Source of the DNA: Parabacteroides merdae ATCC 43184
GTDB lineage: Bacteria; Bacteroidota; Bacteroidia; Bacteroidales; Tannerellaceae
Direction of reading: 5' to 3'
Assembly: GCF_025151215.1 (NCBI RefSeq)
Contig: NZ_CP102286.1
Location: 496,001-560,000 of the forward strand
DNA length: 64,000 nucleotides
Shown piece by piece: positions 16,921 through 23,876 of the stretch (the first letter of the stretch is position 1; the number at the start of each line of letters is the position of its first letter). The translations under genes and the position numbers were made by a program. The notes beneath the pieces are model-generated. The model did no database searches, was not told the origin of the DNA, and was given only the letters and a program-made list of their open reading frames with translations.

Positions 16921-18021
16921 ATGAAGAATCACAACAGGAGGGATTTTATCAAGCAAGTCTCTGCTACCGGGGCTGTTTTAGCAACCGGAGCATTTGTTTC
17001 GTGTGCAGAAAAGGCATCGGCAAGCTGTTCGGGCGCCGGCACGGAAGAGAATATCCAAAGTAAACTAATCATTCCGAAGGCGCAGGGGCTGAAAATATCC
17101 GGGACTTTTTTGGATGAGATATCCCATGATATCCCGCATCAGAATTGGGGGGAAAAGGAATGGGATCGGGATTTTGCTTATATGAAAGCGATCGGGATCG
17201 ATACGGTAATCGTGATTCGGAGCGGTTATCGCAAGTTTATCACCTATCCTTCGGAGTATCTGATGAAAACATTCGGCTGCTATATGCCTTCGGTCGATCT
17301 GATTGACATGTACCTGCGTCTGTCGGATAAATACGGGATGAAGTTCTTTTTCGGACTATACGATTCCGGCAAATACTGGGATACGGGCGACCTGACCTGG
17401 GAAATCGAATCCAACAAATATGTGATCGAGGAGGTCTGGAAGAAATACGGGCATCATAAAAGTTTCCAAGGATGGTATCTCTGCCAGGAGATCAGCCGTG
17501 CGACCAAGGGGGCGATCGCGGCATTCAGCAGTTTAGGCAAGCAGTGCAAGGAGGTCTCAGGCGGTCTGCCGACTCTCATCTCTCCCTGGATTGACGGAAA
17601 GAAAGCTGTCGCTGCTGCCGGAGGCGACCTGACAAAAGCCGAAGCGGTCTCTGTGGAACAGCATGAAAAGGAATGGTCTGAAATATTCGACGGGATCAAG
17701 GGAAACGTGGATGCCTGCGCTTTCCAGGACGGTCATATCGATTACGATGAATTGGATGCCTTTTTCAGTGTCAATAAGAAGATGGCGGATAAGTACGGTA
17801 TCGAGTGCTGGACGAATGCCGAATCGTTTGACCGGGATATGCCGATCAAGTTCCTCCCGATCAAGTTCGACAAGCTGCGTATGAAGCTCGAAGCGGCCGC
17901 CCGGCAAAAGTACGATAAGGCGATCACTTTCGAGTTCTCCCATTTCATGAGTCCTCAGTCCGCCTATTTGCAGGCAGGGCATCTGTATGACCGTTATAAG
18001 GAGTATTTTGAAATTGGATAA
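16921..18021 (+). CDS. Tat-exported lipoprotein, DUF4434 TIM-barrel-like
   Basis: A 366-residue protein. The N-terminus has a twin-arginine signal (NRRDFIKQ, residues 5-12), a hydrophobic stretch and a lipobox ending in Cys28 (AFVSC), pointing to a folded, lipid-anchored envelope protein. The mature part resembles DUF4434, a glycosidase-like (beta/alpha)8 family: ISGTFLDEISHDIPHQNWGEKEWDRDFAYMKAIGIDTVIV, then FFGLYDSGKYW, GWYLCQEI and ECWTNAESFD. It may act on a surface or host glycan. A strong terminator follows at 18057-18119. Confidence 0.72.
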   Translation: MKNHNRRDFIKQVSATGAVLATGAFVSCAEKASASCSGAGTEENIQSKLIIPKAQGLKISGTFLDEISHDIPHQNWGEKEWDRDFAYMKAIGIDTVIVIRSGYRKFITYPSEYLMKTFGCYMPSVDLIDMYLRLSDKYGMKFFFGLYDSGKYWDTGDLTWEIESNKYVIEEVWKKYGHHKSFQGWYLCQEISRATKGAIAAFSSLGKQCKEVSGGLPTLISPWIDGKKAVAAAGGDLTKAEAVSVEQHEKEWSEIFDGIKGNVDACAFQDGHIDYDELDAFFSVNKKMADKYGIECWTNAESFDRDMPIKFLPIKFDKLRMKLEAAARQKYDKAITFEFSHFMSPQSAYLQAGHLYDRYKEYFEIG

Positions 18022-18056
18022 ATAGGTGATTGCAAAAAGTAGTACGAAGACATGAA

Positions 18057-18119
18057 CATCTCGCCATTCAGGGTTTCGAATTGGTTTTCACCTTGAATGG
18101 CGGGATGTTTATTTTTTTG
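18057..18119 (+). terminator. Strong terminator between convergent genes
   Basis: Left arm 18057-18076 and right arm 18091-18107 pair through CATCTCGCCATTCA / TGAATGGCGGGATG, then TTTATTTTTTT. It ends the DUF4434 transcript opposite thrC. Confidence 0.88.
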
Positions 18120-18129
18120 TGCAAGATGT

Positions 18130-19443
18130 TTATTGTGCCAACAGATAGCTTTTGAAAGTCTCGAAGTCCTTTTCCATCCCTACGCTTTGCTTTTCTCCTT
18201 GCATGAAGGCTTTTAGTTTGGCGGGGATTTCGATGTCGGCATCCAGTATTTTGTCTACCGTCCCTTTGAACTTGGCGGGATGGGCGGTTTCGAGGAACAG
18301 GCCGGTTTCGTTCGGAGCCAGTTTGTTATCGATTAAAGCCTGGTAACCGCAAGCACCGTGAGGGTCTAACACGTAGCCCGTTTCGTTGTAAACTTGCTTC
18401 ATGGTAGCCCCGATCTCTTCGTCTGTGAAACGGTAACCGCTGATCAGCTGGCTGATTTCCGCGTGCGGGTTGCCGTTCTTGCCGTACAAGTCCAGGATGC
18501 GGGCGAAGTTGCTCGGATCACCGACATCCATCGCATTGGCGATGGTCGGAACGGAGGGACGCGGCGTGTAAACCCCCGTGTGCAGGTATTCCAGGAACAC
18601 GTCGTTGCGGTTGTTGGCAGCCACAAAACGTTTGATCGGCAACCCCATCCGATGTGCAAACAAACCAGCTGTGATATTGCCGAAGTTTCCACTGGGGACG
18701 GATACTACCAGTTGGTCCGCTTTGCCTATTTTATCCAGTTGCGCATACGCGTTGAAGTAGTAGAAAGATTGCGGAAGGAAACGTGCCACATTGATGGAGT
18801 TGGCTGATGTCAGCTTCATGTGGCGGTTCAACTCTTCATCCATAAAGGCGGACTTGACCAATGCCTGACAGTCGTCGAACGTCCCGTCTACTTCCAGTGC
18901 CGTGATGTTTTGTCCAAGCGTAGTGAATTGGCATTCCTGGATCGGGCTTACTTTTCCCTTCGGATAGAGCACGTACACATGAATACCCGGTACGCCGAGA
19001 AAACCGTTTGCAACAGCGCTTCCCGTATCACCGGAGGTGGCCACCAACACGTTCACCTGCTTCAATCCTTCTTTTTTAATGAAATAGCCTAACAGGCGGG
19101 CCATGAAACGTCCCCCTACGTCCTTGAAAGCCAAAGTCGGGCCGTGGAATAGTTCGAGGCTGTAGATATTGTCGCGTACAGGGACGACCGGCGTCTCGAA
19201 CGACAGCGTGTCCCGGACGATTGCATCGAGCGTTTCTGGTTCTATATCTTCCCCGAAGAAAGCCTGTGCTGCCGTACAGGCGATTTCATGGAATGATTTG
19301 TTTTTGAGACCGGAGATCGTATCCTTGTCCAAAGGTCGGATATGTTCCGGCATATATAAACCTTTGTCACCGGCAAGGCCTTTTACGACGGCTTCTTCCA
19401 GTGAGGCAAGCGGAGCTTGTTTGTTCGTGCTGTAATATTTCAT
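18130..19443 (-). CDS. thrC: Threonine synthase
   Basis: A 437-residue PLP enzyme of the long bacterial type. It converts O-phosphohomoserine to threonine and phosphate, the last step of threonine synthesis. The N-terminal block KYYSTNKQAPLASLEEAVVKGLAGDKGLYMP is diagnostic, and the PLP lysine is Lys107 in HGPTLAFKDVGGRF. Further sites are VATSGDTGSAVANGFLG and SVPSGNFGN. It is the last gene of the thr operon and overlaps the preceding phosphoglycerate-mutase-like gene by 4 bp, so translation is coupled. Expression should follow the Thr attenuator upstream of thrA. Confidence 0.97.
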   Translation of the reverse strand: MKYYSTNKQAPLASLEEAVVKGLAGDKGLYMPEHIRPLDKDTISGLKNKSFHEIACTAAQAFFGEDIEPETLDAIVRDTLSFETPVVPVRDNIYSLELFHGPTLAFKDVGGRFMARLLGYFIKKEGLKQVNVLVATSGDTGSAVANGFLGVPGIHVYVLYPKGKVSPIQECQFTTLGQNITALEVDGTFDDCQALVKSAFMDEELNRHMKLTSANSINVARFLPQSFYYFNAYAQLDKIGKADQLVVSVPSGNFGNITAGLFAHRMGLPIKRFVAANNRNDVFLEYLHTGVYTPRPSVPTIANAMDVGDPSNFARILDLYGKNGNPHAEISQLISGYRFTDEEIGATMKQVYNETGYVLDPHGACGYQALIDNKLAPNETGLFLETAHPAKFKGTVDKILDADIEIPAKLKAFMQGEKQSVGMEKDFETFKSYLLAQ

Positions 19444-20642
19444 AATAATTCTTTTATAAATTCGTCTTTCTCTAATATGCCATGTTTCCCTTCCAGTACG
19501 GAGAACTCGTCGAAACGCGTCACACTGTCGGGCTCCTGTCCCGGTTTATAGATAAGGAAAGGGACGGGAGTATTCGTATGTGTACGGATGGCACAAGGAG
19601 TCGGATGGTCGGGCAGGACGGCAATCGCTACCGGTTCATCCCATTTCTGCAATTCCTCGAAGAGGATACCGATGGCTCGTTTGTCCAGGTTTTCGATGGT
19701 CCGGATTTTCAGATCTACATCTCCTTCGTGTCCGGCTTCGTCGCTGGCTTCGACATGAAGATAAACGAAATCGTTTGTTTTCAGTGCTTCGAGGGCGGCA
19801 TGCGCTTTTCCTTCGTAGTTCGTGTCGTAGAGTCCGGTGGCACCTTCCACGTCGATTACTTCCAGGCCGGCATAAACGCCTATGCCCCGTATCAGATCGA
19901 CGGCCGAGATGACGGAACCCTGCTTGAAGCCATACATTTCCTGCATGGTTTGCATAGCCGGACGATATCCCGGCGACCAGGGCCATATGCTGTTTGCCGG
20001 GTCTTTCCCGGCAGCGATGCGCTGGAGGTTGACGGGGTGGTCTTTCAGTATCTCCTGCGATTGCAGGATCAGGTTGTTCAGCAGATCGGCCGTCTCTTGT
20101 GCTTCGGGTGCTTCCGGTTTGATCATCAGGGGACGGAAGGGATGTAGGGGCACATCGTGTGGCGGAGTGCAGTCCAGGCGCTTATCGCCTCCTTTCACAA
20201 CCAACAGGTGGCGGTAAGACACACCGGTATAGAAATGTATGCGGTCAGACCCTAATTTCTCATTTAGAAAGCGGATCAGCTCGTCCGCTTCCTCTGTGGT
20301 GATATGGCCGGATGAATGATTCTTCAGGATATCACCTTCCACGCAGATCAGGTTGCAGCGCATGGCCATTTCACTTGGTTTCAGGTCATATCCGATACTG
20401 GCCGCTTCCAGCACGCCCCGTCCTTCGTAGACGGTCGGGAGGTCGTAGCCCAGCACTGCCATGTTCGCCACTTCGCTTCCCGGATGGAAACCGTCGGCAA
20501 CGGTCTTCATTCGTCCGGTAACGCCCATTTCGGCCAGTTTGTCCATATAGGGAGTGTCCGCATACTGCATTGGTGTCTTGCCGCCCAAGGCCTCTATCGG
20601 CTCATCGGCCATACCGTCTCCCAAGATGATGATGCTTTTCAT
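19440..20642 (-). CDS. Archaeal-type phosphoglycerate mutase homolog; proposed homoserine kinase
   Basis: A 400-residue alkaline-phosphatase-superfamily protein of the ApgM (cofactor-independent, archaeal-type) branch. Metal and nucleophile positions are visible: GDGMAD (Asp9), GSEVANMAVLGY (Ser56), HVEASDEAGHEGD and LPDHPTP. It is sandwiched between thrA and thrC, overlapping thrC by 4 bp, and no GHMP-type ThrB is present here. Members in this setting are described as a proposed homoserine kinase that stands in for ThrB. The likely role is phosphorylation of homoserine; a glycolytic mutase role is the alternative. Confidence 0.88.
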   Translation of the reverse strand: MKSIIILGDGMADEPIEALGGKTPMQYADTPYMDKLAEMGVTGRMKTVADGFHPGSEVANMAVLGYDLPTVYEGRGVLEAASIGYDLKPSEMAMRCNLICVEGDILKNHSSGHITTEEADELIRFLNEKLGSDRIHFYTGVSYRHLLVVKGGDKRLDCTPPHDVPLHPFRPLMIKPEAPEAQETADLLNNLILQSQEILKDHPVNLQRIAAGKDPANSIWPWSPGYRPAMQTMQEMYGFKQGSVISAVDLIRGIGVYAGLEVIDVEGATGLYDTNYEGKAHAALEALKTNDFVYLHVEASDEAGHEGDVDLKIRTIENLDKRAIGILFEELQKWDEPVAIAVLPDHPTPCAIRTHTNTPVPFLIYKPGQEPDSVTRFDEFSVLEGKHGILEKDEFIKELL

Positions 20643-20683
20643 AATTCTCTTCTAATAATTGTCAATTGTCAATTATCAATTGT

Positions 20684-23122
20684 TTAACGGATGTTAGCGA
20701 TCGAAATAATATCGGCAAAGACTCCAGCCGCCGTGACATCGGCCCCGGCTCCATAGCCTTTGATGATCATAGGATACTCGTGGTATCGTTCGGTAGAGAT
20801 CATGATGATGTTGTTGCTGCCCTCCAGTTCGTAGAACGGGTGGTGGGCATCCACTTCCTGCAAACCGACTTCGCATGCCCCGTTTTCCATCTTGGCGACG
20901 AAGCGGAAACGCTTGTCTTCCGCTTCCAACTGCTGGCGCTTCTCTTCGAACCGGGCATCTAGGCCCTGTATGTTACGCCAAAAATCGTCCAGCGAGCCTT
21001 CAAAATAGCTTTCGGGAATGAAAAGGTTGCGTTTCACATCTTCCTGTTCTACTTTGTATCCGGCTTCACGTGCCAGGATTACCAGCTTGCGGATCACGTC
21101 TTTCCCGCTCAGGTCGATGCGGGGGTCCGGTTCGGAATATCCTTCTTCTTTAGCCATCATGATCGCTTTGCTGAAAGGAATGTCCGCACTCAACGTATTG
21201 AAGATATAGTTGAGCGTTCCGGAAAGGACTGCCTCCAGTTTCAGGATATGGTCGCCGCTGTTGATCAGGTCGTTCATCGTGTTGATGATCGGTAGTCCGG
21301 CCCCTACGTTCGTTTCGAACAGGAACTTGATGCCGCGGTGACGGGCTGTTTCTTTCAGTTTGATATAGTTTTCGTATGAAGAGGATGCAGCGATCTTGTT
21401 TGCCGCAACGACCGATACGTTATTGTTCAGTAATTCTTCGTACAGATCGGAGACCGCCTGGTTGGCCGTGCAGTCCACGAACACCGAGTTAAAGATATTC
21501 ATCTTCAGGATTTCTTCTTTCAGATGTTCGGGCGAACTTTCCTGTCCGTTCTTTTTCAGTTCGTCAATACAGGTTTCCAGGTTCAACCCTTCGCGGCAGA
21601 AAATGGCATGCTTGCTGTTAGCTATGCCGACCACATTCAGTTTCAGCCCGTTCTGCTGCATCAGTTTCGGTTGCTGGATGCGGATCTGTTCCAACAGGTT
21701 GCCTCCGACCGTACCGACACCCGCTATGAAAAGGTTTAACACTTTGTATTGGGAAAGAAAAAAAGAGTCGTGGATAGAGTTCAATGCCTTGCGCAGGTAT
21801 TTCAGCTTGATGACGAAAGAAATGTTCGTTTCGGAAGCCCCCTGTGCGCAGGCGATTACGCTGATACCTGCGCTGCCCAGTGTTCCGAACAACTTGCCGG
21901 CGATACCCGGAGTACGTTTCATGTTTTCGCCTACGATAGCGACAGTGGCCAGATCCTTTTCTGCTACCGTGTCGCTCATATCACCCTGGGCGCGTTCGAG
22001 TGCGAATTCTTCGTCCAATACTCTAACTGCCAGGTCTGCATCTGCATTCCGGACGGCAAATGTCGTATTGTTTTCCGAGCTGGCCTGTGATACCATAAAC
22101 ACGCTGATGCCATTCTTTGCCAATGTCTTGAAAATACGATAGTTGACGCCGATAACACCCACCATACCCAGACCTTGCACCGTGATCAGGCACGTGTCGT
22201 TGATGGAGGAAATACCTTTGATCATCGCCTTGCTGTCATCCTGCACCCGTTCTTTGGAGATATAAGTGCCCCTTGCAGTCGGGTTGAAGGTATTCAGGAT
22301 GCGGATCGGTATGTTTTTGTGATAAACCGGATAGATCGTCGGAGGATAAATCACTTTCGCTCCGAAGTTGCATAATTCCATCGCTTCCGTGAATGTCAGC
22401 CGGTCGATGACATAAGCCGAACTGATCACACGCGGATCGGCCGTCATGAAGCCGTCCACATCCGTCCAGATCTCCAGCCTGCGGGCATTAAGTGCTGTTG
22501 CCAGGATAGAGGCCGTATAGTCGGAGCCCCCGCGTCCGAGGTTAGTCACTTCTCCTTCCTTGCTGGAAGATATAAAGCCGGGAACCAGCGATACTTTAGG
22601 CAGTGGGTCGAATGTTTCTTCGATCAGGCGGTTTGTCAATTCGAAATCGACGATATGCTTGTTGAACTGTTTGACCGTTTTGATGAATTTGCGCGAGTCG
22701 AACAGTTTGGCCTCGTTTATCACGTTCGAAACGATCAGAGAGGAGATACGTTCGCCGTAGCTGACGATCGTGTCGGAAGTTTTGGCCGACAAGTCGTTGA
22801 TGAGGTACACACCTTTGTAAATATTACCCAGTTCGTCGAGCAAAGCCATCACTTGCTTCTGCACTTCGATCCGTTTTGTTTTGTCGGGGATAACACCTTG
22901 TATGACGTCGAGATGGCGGGCTACGATTTCGGAAAACTCTCTTTCATAAGCTACGTCTCCGTTCGTCGCCATCGAGGCTGTCTTCAGCAGTTTGTCCGTG
23001 ATCCCTCCTAAGGCGGATACTACGACGATTACAGGCTCTTCAATGGCCTCTACTATCTTCTTTACACTCAGGATGCTATCCACGGAACCTACGGATGTTC
23101 CGCCGAATTTCAATACTTTCAT
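20684..23122 (-). CDS. thrA: Bifunctional aspartokinase / homoserine dehydrogenase
   Basis: An 812-residue fusion. The aspartokinase half (about 1-300) starts MKVLKFGGTSVGSVDSI, with NLGRGGSDYTASILA. Two ACT domains follow (about 310-460: ISSINDTCLITVQGLGMVGVIG and VAIVGENMKRTPGIAGKLF) and would sense threonine. The homoserine dehydrogenase half (about 465-812) begins LFIAGVGTVGGNLLEQI and has GLPIINTMNDLINSGDHI and GYSEPDPRIDLSGKDV. It catalyses the first and third steps from aspartate toward Thr/Met. The start at 23122 gives the family N-terminus. A Thr-rich leader and attenuator precede it by 110-250 bp. Confidence 0.97.
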   Translation of the reverse strand: MKVLKFGGTSVGSVDSILSVKKIVEAIEEPVIVVVSALGGITDKLLKTASMATNGDVAYEREFSEIVARHLDVIQGVIPDKTKRIEVQKQVMALLDELGNIYKGVYLINDLSAKTSDTIVSYGERISSLIVSNVINEAKLFDSRKFIKTVKQFNKHIVDFELTNRLIEETFDPLPKVSLVPGFISSSKEGEVTNLGRGGSDYTASILATALNARRLEIWTDVDGFMTADPRVISSAYVIDRLTFTEAMELCNFGAKVIYPPTIYPVYHKNIPIRILNTFNPTARGTYISKERVQDDSKAMIKGISSINDTCLITVQGLGMVGVIGVNYRIFKTLAKNGISVFMVSQASSENNTTFAVRNADADLAVRVLDEEFALERAQGDMSDTVAEKDLATVAIVGENMKRTPGIAGKLFGTLGSAGISVIACAQGASETNISFVIKLKYLRKALNSIHDSFFLSQYKVLNLFIAGVGTVGGNLLEQIRIQQPKLMQQNGLKLNVVGIANSKHAIFCREGLNLETCIDELKKNGQESSPEHLKEEILKMNIFNSVFVDCTANQAVSDLYEELLNNNVSVVAANKIAASSSYENYIKLKETARHRGIKFLFETNVGAGLPIINTMNDLINSGDHILKLEAVLSGTLNYIFNTLSADIPFSKAIMMAKEEGYSEPDPRIDLSGKDVIRKLVILAREAGYKVEQEDVKRNLFIPESYFEGSLDDFWRNIQGLDARFEEKRQQLEAEDKRFRFVAKMENGACEVGLQEVDAHHPFYELEGSNNIIMISTERYHEYPMIIKGYGAGADVTAAGVFADIISIANIR

Positions 23123-23231
23123 CGATATGTATTTATTTAGTTGACAATCGGTAATCGACAATTGGCAGTTTAAAAACAAAACTGCATGCCGGTTTGAGAA
23201 TGTCAGTTATTTACTGATTATTGATTGATTT

Positions 23232-23290
23232 GAAAAAAAGAAACGCAAGTGCAATGTGAGAATTGCAACAACGCGGGACGTGGTCTCCGC
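23232..23290 (-). promoter_or_regulatory. Putative threonine attenuator (antiterminator and terminator hairpins)
   Basis: On the minus strand, downstream of the leader ORF, a terminator hairpin (23244-23274; core TGCAA / TTGCA, with a lower GCG/CGC part) is followed by a U-rich tract (complement of the A run 23233-23243). Just before it, GCGG (23287-23290) can pair with CCGC (23273-23276), which overlaps the foot of the terminator, so the two folds compete. This is the expected layout of ribosome-mediated attenuation. Confidence 0.6.
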
Positions 23291-23309
23291 ATTTGTCTAT
23301 TTGTATATG

Positions 23310-23372
23310 CTAAACCCCCCAAGGGGTCATTGTCAGTGCCCAGGTATGATATGTGAAACCTGTTAATGTCAT
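23310..23372 (-). CDS. thrL: Threonine-rich leader peptide of the thr operon
   Basis: A 20-codon ORF, MTLTGFTYHTWALTMTPWGV, too short for usual gene finders. Six of 20 residues are Thr (positions 2, 4, 7, 10, 14, 16). An AAGGAA ribosome site lies about 9 nt before the ATG and a promoter (23406-23434) about 35 nt upstream. The stop is followed by competing hairpins and a U tract, then thrA. When charged tRNA-Thr is scarce a ribosome would stall on the Thr codons and let transcription enter thrA. Function is inferred from layout; the composition is hard to explain by chance. Confidence 0.75.
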   Translation of the reverse strand: MTLTGFTYHTWALTMTPWGV

Positions 23373-23405
23373 TTGCGATTTTCCTTGTGTTTATATTTAC
23401 GTCGG

Positions 23406-23434
23406 CAATATTACGCATTATTTTTCAAATGCAA
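23406..23434 (-). promoter_or_regulatory. Candidate thr operon promoter
   Basis: TAATATTG (23406-23413) with TTG at 23432-23434, 18 bp upstream on the minus strand. One base departs from TAnnTTTG. It would give a leader of about 280 nt before thrA. Confidence 0.5.
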
Positions 23435-23494
23435 GCATTTTTTTGCCTGAAAGTTGAAATTTGACAGAAAAAAGTTCGATATCACGCCAAAAAG

Positions 23495-23516
23495 AAGGAC
23501 GTAGTTCTAACAGGAC
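23495..23516 (+). repeat. Left inverted repeat of the SusCD promoter segment
   Basis: 22 bp containing GTAGTTCTAACAGGAC, with an imperfect dyad AGTTC-N5-GGACT. It is an exact reverse complement of 23755-23776. Confidence 0.95.
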
Positions 23517-23754
23517 TTGGCGGGACGATGTTTTAGCCGGTTTTCCTGGCCATCGGAACGGAAGATTATAAAACCATCCTACTTGCATGAGGGTATAGAT
23601 TCGGTAGAAAAAAAGCCTGGAAAAAGCTTTCCTGATGGTCTTGTTATTTTACAATCTGAATATTTTTTAGCCTTTCCGATTAAAAAATATATTATTTTAG
23701 TTTGATTAATTATAAATTTAATATATTTGCATCTATTAGTGTGTCGAATACAAT
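23517..23754. promoter_or_regulatory. Probable invertible promoter segment (phase switch)
   Basis: A 238-bp segment between two perfect 22-bp inverted repeats, lying 100 bp upstream of susC. It carries one recognisable promoter, TTTG at 23701-23704 and TATATTTGC at 23722-23730, pointing at susC, so the sequence shown is the ON state. No TAnnTTTG box faces the other way inside the segment. Inversion by a site-specific recombinase would silence susC/susD. This is the known logic of Bacteroides surface phase variation. No recombinase gene is nearby, so it would act in trans. Confidence 0.8.
23701..23730 (+). promoter_or_regulatory. SusC promoter inside the invertible segment
   Basis: TTTG (23701-23704), 17-bp spacer, TATATTTGC (23722-23730). 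The transcript would cross the right inverted repeat before reaching the ATG at 23877. Confidence 0.7.
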
Positions 23755-23776
23755 GTCCTGTTAGAACTACGTCCTT
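23755..23776 (-). repeat. Right inverted repeat of the SusCD promoter segment
   Basis: Exact reverse complement of 23495-23516 over 22 bp; the flanks on either side diverge at once. Confidence 0.95.
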
Positions 23777-23876
23777 TGATTGAGGATCATTATGCTTTCT
23801 ATACCTTAAATTAAAAGGAAACGTTTTTATAGGCCAATGTGGTTATACTTGAATGTATCATTTAAATCTATTGATT

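Noticed and set aside
23218..23418. 66-codon minus-strand ORF across the thr leader
   Set aside because: Its start lies upstream of the likely transcription start and it runs through the attenuator hairpins in another frame than the Thr-rich leader ORF.
23517..23705. ORF of 62 codons inside the invertible segment
   Set aside because: No family, no ribosome site, and it would end before susC. The segment is better explained as a promoter switch.
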